From contig NZ_BOVQ01000001.1 of NCBI RefSeq assembly GCF_018403765.1, forward strand, positions 1 through 64,000: DNA of 64,000 bases, written 5' to 3'. Made by a program: the position numbers and the translations under genes. Within the stretch, counting starts at the first letter, position 1; each line of letters starts with the position of its first letter. Source of the stretch: Lactococcus nasutitermitis (GTDB lineage: Bacteria; Bacillota; Bacilli; Lactobacillales; Streptococcaceae). Below are positions 25,114-35,155 of this stretch, piece after piece. The notes under the pieces are model-generated. The model had not been told where the DNA came from. It searched no databases and saw only the letters and a program-made list of their open reading frames with translations.

Positions 25114-26532
25114 TCAATCTGACAATTTTACGACAACTGTCTGACTGTCCTCATCAAAAATAAATGCTCCGGCTGCTGGATAAGCAGGTAAATTTTCATA
25201 TTTTGTAACCATCGCCTGACGAAGTGCCTTATCAGCTACTGGAAAATCGTGTCCTTGTAGCCGCATAAAATCATAAGGACGTACAGAAATCAACGGCTCA
25301 TCAAATTGAAAGAAACTTGTTCGCGTTGCACCCGTAATGAACAAATCTGCTATTTTATTGACTGCACCTTGATTTCCAACTTGCAAATTTCCAATGAACA
25401 CAACTGTTTTTGCCTGTTTCTGATTCGCAAAATTTGTCACTTTTTGGGTCAACTGAACATCGTTTGCAAAACTGACATTTGCTTTGTGTGCTAAGCCAAA
25501 AGTCAATAATAGTGACAGAATAGCCAAACTCCCCGCTAAAAAGCGCCAAACACGCGCCCGATTGACTAAAGTATAAAGTAGCCCTATTCCCACGACTGAA
25601 AAAGTGCCAAAATAAACACGCGGTGTCGGGATAATATTGCCAAAAAAGACGTTAAAAGTCAGCAAGGACATCAAAAGTAATACCAACAAATGAGCATCGA
25701 TTGTCAAATATTTTCTCGCTCGCACTATCGTCCAAATAGATAAAATCACAAAAAACACAGCTGCCACAAGCATTCCCAGCATCAAAATCTGCTTTAAATG
25801 TCCCAAGGATGCAAAACGATTCCACATCAAATAAGTCTGCGCCCCATAAGTTGAATACTGTACACGCAACGAATAAAGCCAGTAAACCACAATATAAACC
25901 AGTCCAGAAACTAGCAAAGCGGGGAAAAATGTCTGCAAAACTTCTCTACGTTTTTCAGGAAAAATGAGTAAATAGAACAAAAATAAAGAAAAAATGAAAA
26001 AAGCAAAACTTTGGTAAATCAAAATCGCAAAACTCAGTAAAATAACAGACAAGATGAATTTTACCAGACGCACCGGGCGCTCAAGCAAACAAAGATGACT
26101 CGCCACAAGCACCAATAAAATCCCCAGACAAATCTCAATCGCTTGTAACTTGAAATACAACTGTGCATAAATCACAGGATTATTGACAAATAAAATTGCA
26201 AAAATTGCTTTCATCATTTTTGACAAGTTCGTCAAATAGTTATCCAATAAAAAATAGAAATAAATACCTATCAGAATCAGTAAAAACACTGCCATAAAAG
26301 GAACAATCTCATTATTATAATTTTTGACAAAACTGTCAAAAAACCAAACAATCCCAAAACGACCTTGTGATAAATAGCCTTGTAACATCTGCCTCTGATT
26401 GAGCATCATCGTACTTGTATCAATACCAACAGTATTTTTAAAATAAGGCAAGTAAGTCACGATAGTCGCCAAAATAATTGACAGAACTGTCAAAAAGTTT
26501 TTTCCAGAAAAAATTTTATTTTTCACTCTCAC
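25114..26532 (-). CDS. GtrII-like polytopic membrane protein
   Basis: This protein of about 472 residues has some 10-12 membrane helices and a C-terminal soluble part of about 110 residues. The first loop contains VGIDTSTMMLNQRQMLQGYL then SQGRFGIVW, which resembles the glucosyltransferase GtrII/Gtr family using lipid-linked sugars to decorate cell-wall polymers. That assignment is tentative. Start choice is uncertain: I chose a GTG at 26532 with a weak AGAAAG site, and a GTG at 26526 is equally possible. The gene carries one exact palindrome copy (FLTVLS) and two near-copies (FDSFVKN and LTNLSK), and a symmetrical variant just upstream of the start. Confidence 0.6.
   Translation of the reverse strand: MRVKNKIFSGKNFLTVLSIILATIVTYLPYFKNTVGIDTSTMMLNQRQMLQGYLSQGRFGIVWFFDSFVKNYNNEIVPFMAVFLLILIGIYFYFLLDNYLTNLSKMMKAIFAILFVNNPVIYAQLYFKLQAIEICLGILLVLVASHLCLLERPVRLVKFILSVILLSFAILIYQSFAFFIFSLFLFYLLIFPEKRREVLQTFFPALLVSGLVYIVVYWLYSLRVQYSTYGAQTYLMWNRFASLGHLKQILMLGMLVAAVFFVILSIWTIVRARKYLTIDAHLLVLLLMSLLTFNVFFGNIIPTPRVYFGTFSVVGIGLLYTLVNRARVWRFLAGSLAILSLLLTFGLAHKANVSFANDVQLTQKVTNFANQKQAKTVVFIGNLQVGNQGAVNKIADLFITGATRTSFFQFDEPLISVRPYDFMRLQGHDFPVADKALRQAMVTKYENLPAYPAAGAFIFDEDSQTVVVKLSD
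26321..26342. repeat. Near-copy of the dispersed palindrome
   Basis: TTTTTGACAA, AA, CTGTCAAAAA: one base off the consensus, read as FFDSFVKN. Confidence 0.7.
26478..26496. repeat. Dispersed palindrome, AA centre, inside the GtrII-like gene
   Basis: Nineteen bases (TTGACAG, AA, CTGTCAAAAA), read as FLTVLS. Confidence 0.85.
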
Positions 26533-26546
26533 ACCGCTTTCTAATA

Positions 26547-26572
26547 AGCTCTTGACAATTCTGTCAAGAGCT
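26547..26572. repeat. Symmetrically altered palindrome upstream of the GtrII-like gene
   Basis: AGCTCTTGACA and TGTCAAGAGCT form perfect 11-base arms around ATTC. The outer arms differ from the consensus in a self-complementary way. Confidence 0.65.
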
Positions 26573-26643
26573 GTTATAGGTAGTATAACAGTGATTTTCA
26601 GCAATAAAAAAATAGCAGATATTCACATCCACCATTTTTTTAT

Positions 26644-28656
26644 TTAAAGCATCTGTTCAAAATCAATCTTCCCAAGACGTTTATCCGCAGCAATCGCATG
26701 AACTCTTAAACTATCGCCAATCTGATAAGTAAAGCCTGTCTGCACACCTTTGATAACCTCATCTTCCTCATCATAATCCAAACGTTCCTTCTCTGGACTT
26801 TTCAGATTACTTAAACGCACCAATCCTTCAACCGTATTTGGTAATTCAACAAAACAACCAAATTTTTGAATACCTGTAATCGTTCCGACAAAAGTTTCAG
26901 TCATGTGATCTTGCATATACTCCGCTTTCTTCATCGCATCAACCATCCGTTCAGCAACTACGGCACGGCGCTCCCTATCTGAACTCTGCTTAGCAATCTC
27001 AGGAATTTTCTCCTTCTGCTCCTCTTTTACCTTATTAGAATGATTTTTCAAATACAAATGAATCAAACGATGCACCAACAAATCGGGATAGCGCCGGATT
27101 GGACTCGTAAAATGCGTATAATTTTTTGAAGCAAGTCCATAATGTCCCGTATTTTTCTCCGAATAAATAGCCGTCGCCATTGTATGGCGAAGCTGATAAG
27201 CCAACGGTTTTTCATAAGAACTTCCCTTGATTTCCTCTTGAAAATACTGCAAAGCCTTATTCGAGTTAGAAACAAGAGAAAATCCCTTATCGGCTGCCAT
27301 TTCTTGCAATTTTGCAAAAGCTTTTTCCTTGGGCGTCTCATGCACGCGGTAAATACTTGGATATTTATTTTTAATAAACCAACTTGCCACGGTTTCATTT
27401 GCCATCAACATGAAGCTCTCAATCATTCGCTCAGCCACATCACGCTCACGTTTGACAATATCTATTGGGTGACCTTTATCATCTAAAATAATCTTCGCTT
27501 CTGACTCTTCAAACTCCAAAGCACCACGATTGTCACGCACATCCTCCAAAATCTCATGCAATTCTTTCCCAATTTCGAGTGAACTGACAATCTTTTCAAA
27601 CTTCTCTCGCATCTCACGATGTCCTTCAAGACCTTTGAGCAAAATCCTATTAACATTGTTATAAGTCATTCGATAAGTCGTCTGTATCACAGAAGGCTGA
27701 ATTTCTGACTTAACAACCGTCCCTTTTTTGTTAATTTCCATCACACAAGAAAGTGTCAAACGCACTTCATTTTCATTCAACGAACAAATCCCATTGGACA
27801 GGCGAACAGGTAACATCGGTACGACACGGTCAACAACATAGACAGATGTTCCTCTTGAAAGAGCTTCTTTATCAATTATCGAGCCTTCCGTCACATAATG
27901 CGAAACATCCGCAATATGCACACCCAACTCAAAATTCCCATTATCAAGCCGTTTCACATGTATAGCATCATCTAAATCCTTAGAATCATCGCCATCAATC
28001 GTATAAGTCACTTCCTCACGAAAATCAACACGTCCTTCTAGCTCATCATCAGGCACTGTATCACTGATTGCTTCTGCCTGCGCCAACACATCATCAGGGA
28101 AAAACTCAGGAATTTGATTCCCAGCTAAAATCTCCAGTACATCAATTCCCTTATCTCCCTTATGACCGATAACATCAGTCATTTTCCCAACAAAAGCCTT
28201 ATTTTCTGCAGGATATTGTACAATTTTCACGCGCACTAAATCCTCAGCAAGCGCATCTGTTTCCGTTACAAAAAGATTATCCGGCAATTTCTCATTACGC
28301 ACTTTAATCCGAGCAACAAACTTTTCCTTTTGATAATTTTCTTTTTCTTTTTTACTCAGTGGTAGATAAATCCCAACAACTTCTTTAGTTGAACGCTCCA
28401 AAATCTTTGTCACATTTCCATCTGCACCACGTTTTTTCGTCTTATTATGAAGTTTACGAACTTCTACCTTATCACCATCTAGCGCATCTTTTGTATTTTT
28501 TTGAGCAATAAAAACATCATTTTCCTTATCCGTCACACCTTCTGGCGTCACAAAGCCAAAACCTTTTGACGATGAATGAAACACACCAATTAAAATCTCA
28601 CTACTACTGTTCTCAACGTCCACGTGTTTTAATTGTTCAAATAATGACTGACCCAT
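26644..28656 (-). CDS. rnr: Ribonuclease R, short form
   Basis: This 670-residue 3'-5' exoribonuclease degrades structured RNA. Order: a cold-shock domain at about residues 20-80 (SSSKGFGFVTPEG), a second OB domain, the RNB catalytic domain with the metal-binding cluster DGDDSKDLDDAIHV near residue 217, and a C-terminal S1 domain (VGTITGIQKFGCFVELP near residue 580). It lacks the N-terminal helix-turn-helix of longer RNase R proteins (about 750-820 residues). Lactococci are known to carry a second, shorter paralogue of this size. The start has an AGAGAG site and an extended -10 box upstream. Confidence 0.94.
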   Translation of the reverse strand: MGQSLFEQLKHVDVENSSSEILIGVFHSSSKGFGFVTPEGVTDKENDVFIAQKNTKDALDGDKVEVRKLHNKTKKRGADGNVTKILERSTKEVVGIYLPLSKKEKENYQKEKFVARIKVRNEKLPDNLFVTETDALAEDLVRVKIVQYPAENKAFVGKMTDVIGHKGDKGIDVLEILAGNQIPEFFPDDVLAQAEAISDTVPDDELEGRVDFREEVTYTIDGDDSKDLDDAIHVKRLDNGNFELGVHIADVSHYVTEGSIIDKEALSRGTSVYVVDRVVPMLPVRLSNGICSLNENEVRLTLSCVMEINKKGTVVKSEIQPSVIQTTYRMTYNNVNRILLKGLEGHREMREKFEKIVSSLEIGKELHEILEDVRDNRGALEFEESEAKIILDDKGHPIDIVKRERDVAERMIESFMLMANETVASWFIKNKYPSIYRVHETPKEKAFAKLQEMAADKGFSLVSNSNKALQYFQEEIKGSSYEKPLAYQLRHTMATAIYSEKNTGHYGLASKNYTHFTSPIRRYPDLLVHRLIHLYLKNHSNKVKEEQKEKIPEIAKQSSDRERRAVVAERMVDAMKKAEYMQDHMTETFVGTITGIQKFGCFVELPNTVEGLVRLSNLKSPEKERLDYDEEDEVIKGVQTGFTYQIGDSLRVHAIAADKRLGKIDFEQML

Positions 28657-28690
28657 ATTCTTCTCTCTTACTTTTTATTTCCTGTTCTTT

Positions 28691-28696
28691 ATTATA
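28691..28696 (-). promoter_or_regulatory. Extended -10 box of rnr
   Basis: TGT-TATAAT on the minus strand, 35-40 bases ahead of the rnr start. The -35 region is weak. Confidence 0.55.
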
Positions 28697-28749
28697 ACAT
28701 ACTCTAAGCCCCGCACTTCGTTTTCACTTAAATTCAAAAAATATTAAGC

Positions 28750-28774
28750 AAAAAAATGCCAATTTATATTGGCA
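28750..28774 (-). terminator. lepA terminator
   Basis: TGCCAAT, four bases, ATTGGCA and seven Ts on the minus strand, just after the lepA stop. Confidence 0.88.
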
Positions 28775-28781
28775 CTTCATT

Positions 28782-30605
28782 TTATTCTTCGTCCATACTT
28801 AAAACTGACAAAAAAGCCTCCTGCGGTACTTCAACAGAGCCAATCGACTTCATCCGTTTTTTACCTGCTTTTTGCTTTTCGAGCAACTTACGTTTTCGAG
28901 AAATATCGCCACCATAACATTTGGCAAGAACATTTTTACGCAAAGCCTTAATATCAGAACGTGCAACAATTTTCTGCCCAATAGCCGCCTGAATAGGCAC
29001 TTCAAATTGCTGACGAGGAATAAGCTTCTTCAACTTCTCAACAATCACACGTCCACGTTCCTGAGCAAATTCTTTGTGAGCAATGAAACTCAACGCATCC
29101 ACTTTATCGCCATTGAGCAAAATGTCCATCTTCACAAGACTAGAAGCACGATAATCTGAAATCTCGTAATCAAAACTGGCATAACCTTTTGTTGAACTCT
29201 TTAACTTATCGAAAAAGTCAAAAACAATCTCAGAAAGTGGCATATGATAAATGATATTTACCCGATTTGTATCCAAATAATCCATCGTCTCAAACACACC
29301 ACGTTTTCGTTGTGCTAGTTCCATCACAGCTCCCACATAATCATTAGGAACCATAATCTGTGCTTTCACAAAAGGTTCTTCAATGTTTTCAATTTTTGTC
29401 GGGTCAGGAAATTCGCTCGGATTGGCAACTTCAAGTATTTCTCCATCAGTGGTATTGATGTGATAAACGACACTTGGCGCCGTCATAATCAAATCTAAGT
29501 CAAATTCACGCTCCAAACGTTCCTGAATGACATCCATGTGAAGAAGCCCCAAGAAACCGCAACGAAAACCAAAGCCCAGTGCATTTGATGTTTCAGGCTC
29601 AAATTGCAAACTTGCATCATTGAGTTGCAAACGTTCCAATGCTTCACGCAAATCATTAAATTTATTGGATTCCACAGGATAAATCCCAGCAAAAACCATC
29701 GGATTCATCTTTTTATAACCTGCCAAAGCTTCCTGTGCAGGATTATCCGCCAGTGTAATCGTATCACCAACTCGCGTATCTGCAACCGTCTTAATTGCTG
29801 CTGCCACATAACCAACATCGCCCGCCATCAAAAAATCGCGCGCTACAGCCTTAGGAGTAAAAATTCCAACCTCAGTCACGTCAAATTCCTTGCCATTACT
29901 CATCAACTGGATTTTATCGCCCACTTTTAATGAACCGTCCATCAGACGAATTTGCAAAATAACACCTCGATAAGCATCATAAACAGAGTCAAAAATTAAG
30001 GCTTTAAGTGGTGCTTCTACATCACCAGAAGGTGCTGGAATTTTCTCAACCACCTGTTCTAAAATTTCTTCAATTCCAATACCTGATTTTGCGCTCGCAA
30101 GAACTGCCTCAGAGGCGTCAAGTCCGATGACATCTTCAATTTCTTGTCTGACAACTTCAGGCTGTGCCGCTGGAAGGTCTATTTTATTGATAACAGGAAG
30201 AATTTCAAGGTCATTATCAAGTGCCAAATAGACATTTGCAAGAGTTTGCGCCTCAATTCCCTGCGCTGCATCTACTACCAAAATCGCGCCTTCACAAGCC
30301 GCTAAGCTCCGTGATACTTCATAAGTAAAATCCACATGTCCCGGTGTATCAATCAAGTGAAAAATGTAAGTTTCACCGTCCTTAGCATGATAATTCAACT
30401 CAATCGCATTGAGCTTAATCGTAATCCCACGTTCTCGCTCCAAATCCATGCTGTCTAACAACTGAGCCTGCATTTCACGTTTTGATACTGTATCAGTGAG
30501 TTCAAGAATTCTATCTGCTAACGTTGATTTCCCATGGTCAATATGCGCCACAATCGAAAAATTACGAATTTTTTCTTGCCGTGCTTTCATTTCTTCTATA
30601 TTCAT
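28782..30605 (-). CDS. lepA: Elongation factor 4 (LepA)
   Basis: This 607-residue ribosome-dependent GTPase back-translocates or remodels stalled ribosomes. The G domain shows AHIDHGKS at about residues 17-24, DTPGHVDF and NKIDLP, followed by EF-G-like domains and the LepA-specific C-terminal domain. The ATG at 30605 is chosen because AGGAAT lies upstream and the family starts MN.EE; six earlier codons are excluded. A TATAAT box near 30640 gives a normal leader, in contrast to the leaderless genes of this window. Confidence 0.96.
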   Translation of the reverse strand: MNIEEMKARQEKIRNFSIVAHIDHGKSTLADRILELTDTVSKREMQAQLLDSMDLERERGITIKLNAIELNYHAKDGETYIFHLIDTPGHVDFTYEVSRSLAACEGAILVVDAAQGIEAQTLANVYLALDNDLEILPVINKIDLPAAQPEVVRQEIEDVIGLDASEAVLASAKSGIGIEEILEQVVEKIPAPSGDVEAPLKALIFDSVYDAYRGVILQIRLMDGSLKVGDKIQLMSNGKEFDVTEVGIFTPKAVARDFLMAGDVGYVAAAIKTVADTRVGDTITLADNPAQEALAGYKKMNPMVFAGIYPVESNKFNDLREALERLQLNDASLQFEPETSNALGFGFRCGFLGLLHMDVIQERLEREFDLDLIMTAPSVVYHINTTDGEILEVANPSEFPDPTKIENIEEPFVKAQIMVPNDYVGAVMELAQRKRGVFETMDYLDTNRVNIIYHMPLSEIVFDFFDKLKSSTKGYASFDYEISDYRASSLVKMDILLNGDKVDALSFIAHKEFAQERGRVIVEKLKKLIPRQQFEVPIQAAIGQKIVARSDIKALRKNVLAKCYGGDISRKRKLLEKQKAGKKRMKSIGSVEVPQEAFLSVLSMDEE

Positions 30606-30708
30606 TTTTATATTCCTATTCAAATAATTACTTTAATTATAACATAATAAAAATAATTATTGCTGAGCAGCTGGATAGACGCTACTTCTCATTTTATAAA
30701 TACAAATT

Positions 30709-30738
30709 AAAAAAGAGACTAAAATCATTCTCTTTTTA
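30709..30738. terminator. murB terminator
   Basis: AAAAAGAGA and TCTCTTTTT form a stem around an eleven-base loop, directly after the murB stop at 30740. Confidence 0.75.
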
Positions 30739-30739
30739 A

Positions 30740-31642
30740 TTATAATTTTTCCCCAATAATTCTCACTTCAGGTTCTAATGTCACACCAGTATTTGCTTTC
30801 ACTTTTTCAATAACATAAGCAATCAGTGCTTCGTAGTCGCTCGCTGTTCCTTCATCAATATTAACCATAAATCCAGCGTGTTTCTTAGAGACTTCTACAC
30901 CACCAATGCGTTTTCCTTGTAAACCTGCTTCTTGAATGAGCTGACCTGCAAAATGTCCCGACGGACGTTTAAAAACACTTCCACAGCTTGGATATTCAAG
31001 TGGTTGCTTACTTGCACGCAGATTATTTAACCGATTCATTTCATTTTGAATTTGCTGCGGATCTCCTGATTTTAACTCAAATTTTGCACTCACGATAATC
31101 AGATTTTTATCACGAACAATCGAATGACGATAACCAAATTTCATCTCATCTGCTGATAAATTGGAAATATTTCCCTGTTCATCAATCACTTTAACACTCG
31201 CAAGTACTTGGGAAATCTCCCCTCCATAAGCACCAGCATTCATAAAGACCGCACCACCAATTGAACCAGGAATGCCACAAGCAAATTCAAAGCCAGTTAG
31301 AGCTTGTTCTTGTGCGATTTTTGCTACATCAATCAATTTTGCGCCAGCCTGGCTTTCAATCGTATAACCTGCGATTTTGACCTGTGCCATTTTTTCCAAC
31401 AAAATAACTAAGCCACGAATGCCACCATCACGCACTATTAAGTTGGACGCATTGCCAAGTACAGTAATTGGTGTATCTGTCTCACGAGCGAGCGCAATCA
31501 CTTCAAGCAATTCTGTGTTGGATTTTGGAAAAGCCAAAAAGTCCGCTGTCCCACCAACTCTCGTAAAGGTATATTCTGATAATGGACTATCAAATTCAAC
31601 AGTCATTTCAGGAAATTTTTCAAAGTCTTCTTTTTTTAACAT
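30740..31642 (-). CDS. murB: UDP-N-acetylenolpyruvoylglucosamine reductase
   Basis: This 300-residue FAD enzyme reduces enolpyruvyl-UDP-GlcNAc to UDP-MurNAc in peptidoglycan synthesis. It has the FAD-binding motifs [16 protein letters not shown] (about residue 63) and [23 protein letters not shown] (about residue 128), and the catalytic [11 protein letters not shown], where the serine donates a proton. The ATG at 31642 follows GAGGAAA; upstream in-frame codons reach into the promoter and are rejected. Confidence 0.96.
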   Translation of the reverse strand: MLKKEDFEKFPEMTVEFDSPLSEYTFTRVGGTADFLAFPKSNTELLEVIALARETDTPITVLGNASNLIVRDGGIRGLVILLEKMAQVKIAGYTIESQAGAKLIDVAKIAQEQALTGFEFACGIPGSIGGAVFMNAGAYGGEISQVLASVKVIDEQGNISNLSADEMKFGYRHSIVRDKNLIIVSAKFELKSGDPQQIQNEMNRLNNLRASKQPLEYPSCGSVFKRPSGHFAGQLIQEAGLQGKRIGGVEVSKKHAGFMVNIDEGTASDYEALIAYVIEKVKANTGVTLEPEVRIIGEKL

Positions 31643-31682
31643 GATTTTCCTCAAATATGATTTAGGAGTTTTAACTTCTACT

Positions 31683-31711
31683 ATTTTATCATAATTCAAG
31701 AATATCCGCAA
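31683..31711 (-). promoter_or_regulatory. murB promoter
   Basis: Minus strand: -35 TTGCGG (31706-31711), 17 bases, -10 TAAAAT (31683-31688), giving a leader of about 35 bases. Confidence 0.65.
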
Positions 31712-31725
31712 AATTCAATGATAAA

Positions 31726-32604
31726 TTATTCACGAACTTGTACACCAGCCGTATCAATTTTAAGTTGTAAAAGTTTTCCATCAAAATTTTCAGCTGCAAT
31801 TTTTTTTGACAGTTCTGTCAAAAACTTTTTATTAGTAATTATCATAATTGTTGGACCTGCACCACTCAAATACGTTGCATAAGCACCATTTTCATGCGCA
31901 ATTTCACGTAAAATACTCAATTCTTTGACCAAATTTTTACGGTATTTTTCATGAAAACGATCTGCCTCAATCATCTCTCCAGCTTTTTCAAGATTTGCAG
32001 TCAATAAACTTGCTGTCAGAACATTTGCAATCGAACTCGCTGCAACTGCTTCTTTGTAGGTCAGATTTTCAGGCAAAACGCGCCGACTATCAGAAGTTTT
32101 CAACTCGTAATTCGGTACAAAAGCAAGCAACGCACATTCTGGAAAAGCAGCCTGTACAGCTGTTGTCTTTCCCTCAACCGTAGAAGCAATAACCAAATTT
32201 CCAAAAATTGCTGGCGCAACATTATCTGGATGTCCCTCAATTTCCGTTGCTAACTGTAATTTTTCGTCATTCGTCAAATGTAACTCTGCCAGTTGATTAG
32301 CAAGTTCAATTCCAGCCACAATCACCGAGCTAGAACTCCCTAAACCACGTGCCAAAGGTACTTCACTTACCATTTTTATTTTATGTGCCACTAATTTTTT
32401 TGAAAATCTCTGAGCCACATCAAGCGCTGTCTCAATCAATAAATTATGGACATCAGACGGCACATCATCTCCTAACTCATGTATGACGAGCCATTCTTCA
32501 CAAACTTCCAATATTTCAATTTCCAAATACAAATTTACAGCAATACCAATCGAATCAAAACCAGCACCTAAATTAGCACTTGTTGCAGGAACACTAATTT
32601 TCAT
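31726..32604 (-). CDS. thrB: Homoserine kinase
   Basis: This 292-residue GHMP kinase phosphorylates homoserine for threonine synthesis. The ATP loop [19 protein letters not shown] lies near residue 85, and the C-terminal motif [10 protein letters not shown] near residue 250. A full palindrome copy near residue 262 is translated FLTELSKK, just after the SGAGPT strand. The gene follows hom immediately (one base after its stop), forming a hom-thrB operon. thrC is not in the window. Confidence 0.95.
   Translation of the reverse strand: MKISVPATSANLGAGFDSIGIAVNLYLEIEILEVCEEWLVIHELGDDVPSDVHNLLIETALDVAQRFSKKLVAHKIKMVSEVPLARGLGSSSSVIVAGIELANQLAELHLTNDEKLQLATEIEGHPDNVAPAIFGNLVIASTVEGKTTAVQAAFPECALLAFVPNYELKTSDSRRVLPENLTYKEAVAASSIANVLTASLLTANLEKAGEMIEADRFHEKYRKNLVKELSILREIAHENGAYATYLSGAGPTIMIITNKKFLTELSKKIAAENFDGKLLQLKIDTAGVQVRE
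31803..31824. repeat. Dispersed palindrome, TT centre, inside thrB
   Basis: A full 22-base copy, read as FLTELSK. Confidence 0.9.
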
Positions 32605-33891
32605 TTAATCCTCCAAGACTTTAAAAACATTGAGTACTTTAAAATCACTCTCCGCCATCAATTTTTCCTTAATCTGTGCCAACTGTGTCCGAGCAATTCG
32701 ATGACAGATAATTGCCACTACTGCACGACTCCCGTCTCCTTTTTGCTGTACAACTTGTTCAAAAGACACATTTTCACTTGTGAAAATATTAGTCAAACGT
32801 AAAAATTGTCCTGTTGTATCAGGTGTTTCTACAGAAAAATAATATTTGTTTTTCACATCAGCTGGACTTGCCAACTTTGTTTCTCGGACATATTCATTGA
32901 ATAATTTCCCAGTTGTTCCATCTTGAATACGTTTTGCCAAACGAACAATATCTGCCAAAACACTTGTCGCTGTCGGCTTTTGTCCCGCACCAGGTCCATA
33001 ATACATAGATTCACCGATACCTATTGATTCAACAAAAACAGCATTCATCACACCATTTACACTTGCCAAAGGGTGTTTTTGAGGCAAGAAAGTAGGACTC
33101 ACCTCAGCGAATACACCTGATTCTACTTCAACAATCTCACCAACCAGTTTAATCACATAGCCCAACTGTTGAGCAATTTCCACATCCATTGGTGTAATCG
33201 TCCGAATGCCTTCATGCTGTACATCATCATTTTCAATAGACATTCCAAAAGCAAATTCACTCAAAATGACAAGTTTATAACCTGCATCTATTCCATCTAC
33301 ATCATTTGTCGGGTCAGACTCAGCATATCCCAATCGTTGCGCTTCAGAAAGTGCCTTTTCGTAAGTCCAACTTTCACCAACCATTTTACTCATCATAAAA
33401 TTACTTGTTCCATTAACAACTCCTAAAATTCGAGTAATTTTATCAGAAACCAAAGAGTTTGCTAAAGTACGCAAAATAGGAATACCGCCAGCTACTGCAG
33501 CCTCGTAATACAAAGAAACTTGATTTTCTTGTGCCAATTTTCGCAATTCACGTCCATGGATAGCTAGTAAATCTTTATTCGCTGTCACAACATTCTTATT
33601 CGCTTTTAAAGCACGCGAAATAAAAGTTCTAGCTGGTTCAATTCTTCCCATAAGTTCAACAACAATACTGATTTCCTCATCTGCCAAAATCTCATCTAAA
33701 TCTAACACAAAATCATAATCGAATCCACGTTCACGTGCTTCTGCAATCGTTTCTTCATCACGCATCAACACTGTCTTAATCCGAATTTCATCATTCAAAA
33801 GACGTACCAATTTTTCCTTATTTTCCTCAAGCAAAAAAGGCAATCCAGAAGCTACCGTTCCCAATCCTAAAATCGCTATATTAACTGTCAT
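32605..33891 (-). CDS. hom: Homoserine dehydrogenase
   Basis: This 428-residue NAD(P)-dependent enzyme reduces aspartate semialdehyde to homoserine. It has the N-terminal dinucleotide motif [10 protein letters not shown], the [10 protein letters not shown] motif near residue 170, the [14 protein letters not shown] catalytic region near residue 210, and a C-terminal ACT domain from about residue 345 ([14 protein letters not shown]) that probably senses threonine. The start follows GAGGA. A good promoter lies about 40 bases upstream. Confidence 0.96.
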   Translation of the reverse strand: MTVNIAILGLGTVASGLPFLLEENKEKLVRLLNDEIRIKTVLMRDEETIAEARERGFDYDFVLDLDEILADEEISIVVELMGRIEPARTFISRALKANKNVVTANKDLLAIHGRELRKLAQENQVSLYYEAAVAGGIPILRTLANSLVSDKITRILGVVNGTSNFMMSKMVGESWTYEKALSEAQRLGYAESDPTNDVDGIDAGYKLVILSEFAFGMSIENDDVQHEGIRTITPMDVEIAQQLGYVIKLVGEIVEVESGVFAEVSPTFLPQKHPLASVNGVMNAVFVESIGIGESMYYGPGAGQKPTATSVLADIVRLAKRIQDGTTGKLFNEYVRETKLASPADVKNKYYFSVETPDTTGQFLRLTNIFTSENVSFEQVVQQKGDGSRAVVAIICHRIARTQLAQIKEKLMAESDFKVLNVFKVLED

Positions 33892-33929
33892 TTTATCCTC
33901 AATATTCTTTAAAAAGTTTTATCTTATCC

Positions 33930-33958
33930 ATTATATCATTTTCTGAAAATTCAATCAA
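33930..33958 (-). promoter_or_regulatory. hom-thrB promoter
   Basis: Minus strand: -35 TTGATT (33953-33958), 17 bases, -10 TATAAT (33930-33935). Confidence 0.75.
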
Positions 33959-33987
33959 TACTAAATTTGATATTTTACAGTTTTGTC

Positions 33988-34019
33988 AAAAAAATTCTAA
34001 GCAAAAAATTCACTTAGAA
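33988..34019 (-). terminator. tag terminator
   Basis: TTCTAAG, an eleven-base loop, CTTAGAA and seven Ts on the minus strand. Its T-tract runs into a degenerate dispersed palindrome at about 33973-33992. Confidence 0.8.
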
Positions 34020-34035
34020 CTTATAATATTAACTT

Positions 34036-34614
34036 TTAATCTTCGTCTCCAATCAGTTCAGCTTGTCTAAAACAACTCTCTGCATGGTCATTAATCACAC
34101 CAATCGCCTGTAAATAAGCATAGATGACTGTTGAACCAGTAAATTTGAAACCACGTTTTTTCATATCTTTACTCATTTTATCCGACAAATCATTCGTTGC
34201 TGGAATTTCACTTTCATCAATAATATGATGTTGTAGCACTTTTCCAGCTGTAAACGACCAGATATAAGTATCAAAAGAGCCAAATTCTTTCTGAACTTCT
34301 AATACTTTTTGAGCATTATTGATAGCCGCAGCAATCTTCAAACGATTTCTGATAATTCCAGCATTATTCATCAAAGCATTAAATTTATCATCATCATAAC
34401 TTGCCACTTTGGCAATATCAAAATCATCAAAAGCTGCATAAAAATTTTCTTGCTTATTTAAAATCGTATTCCAAGAAAGTCCCGCTTGGTTCATATCCAG
34501 CACCAACTTTGCAAATAATTCTTGGTCTCCATGCAGAGGATTTCCCCAAAAACTATCATGATAATGAATCATTTTTTCACTTGATTGACACCATTTACAG
34601 CGTTGTTTTTCCAT
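34036..34614 (-). CDS. tag: DNA-3-methyladenine glycosylase I
   Basis: This 192-residue base excision enzyme removes 3-methyladenine. It has the zinc ligands expected of the family (RCKWC at the N terminus, HYHDSFWG near residue 17, NDHAESCF near the C terminus) and the NQAGLSWNTILNKQENF helix. I chose the ATG at 34614, preceded by AAGGTG. An alternative ATG at 34632 lies eight bases after a TATAAT box, so a leaderless start six codons longer is also plausible. Confidence 0.93.
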   Translation of the reverse strand: MEKQRCKWCQSSEKMIHYHDSFWGNPLHGDQELFAKLVLDMNQAGLSWNTILNKQENFYAAFDDFDIAKVASYDDDKFNALMNNAGIIRNRLKIAAAINNAQKVLEVQKEFGSFDTYIWSFTAGKVLQHHIIDESEIPATNDLSDKMSKDMKKRGFKFTGSTVIYAYLQAIGVINDHAESCFRQAELIGDED

Positions 34615-34684
34615 CAATTTTTTCACCTTCATTTTTAAAAATTATAATCTCAAATTTTTTATTTTAAACAAATTAACTACAAAC

Positions 34685-35152
34685 TCAATAAAAGTTCTTA
34701 ATCCAATCCTTACCATCAATCAAATAAGAAAACTCAGCATACTTTCTTGACAACATCATTTCTGCCATTTCCCAAAAGCCAGAAGAAAGTTCCAAATCAG
34801 GTAATTTCTCAATATCTTCCCAATAAACTTCTCCTTCTGCTGTCTCTTCCAACAAATTTCCTGAAAAATTTGTTGTTGCAAAAAGAAAAACAATATAACG
34901 GGAAGAAGTTTCTGGATTATACCAATCTTTTATCCCACAAGCCTTTAAATCCCGAATATCAAGCCCCGTTTCTTCCTTAATCTCTCGAATAGTTGATGGC
35001 ACAATCGCTTCAGCTCTTTCCACATGACCTCCCGGAAAAGTTATACCGCACCAAGATTTCACTCGTTTTTGTACGACAACTTTTTGATTTTCTTCATCAA
35101 TTATCGCACACATATTTGTCAGTTCAACACGCTCAAGTTCATGTTTTGCCAT
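34685..35152 (-). CDS. Nudix hydrolase, MutT/8-oxo-dGTP type
   Basis: This 155-residue protein carries a perfect Nudix box: GGHVERAEA, seven residues, then REIKEETGL at about residues 41-64. Members hydrolyse nucleoside diphosphates linked to other groups, often oxidised dNTPs. Substrate specificity cannot be read from the sequence. It starts three bases after the pcrA stop, so it is probably translated from the pcrA message; both belong to genome maintenance. Confidence 0.9.
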   Translation of the reverse strand: MAKHELERVELTNMCAIIDEENQKVVVQKRVKSWCGITFPGGHVERAEAIVPSTIREIKEETGLDIRDLKACGIKDWYNPETSSRYIVFLFATTNFSGNLLEETAEGEVYWEDIEKLPDLELSSGFWEMAEMMLSRKYAEFSYLIDGKDWIKNFY

Positions 35153-35155
35153 TAT

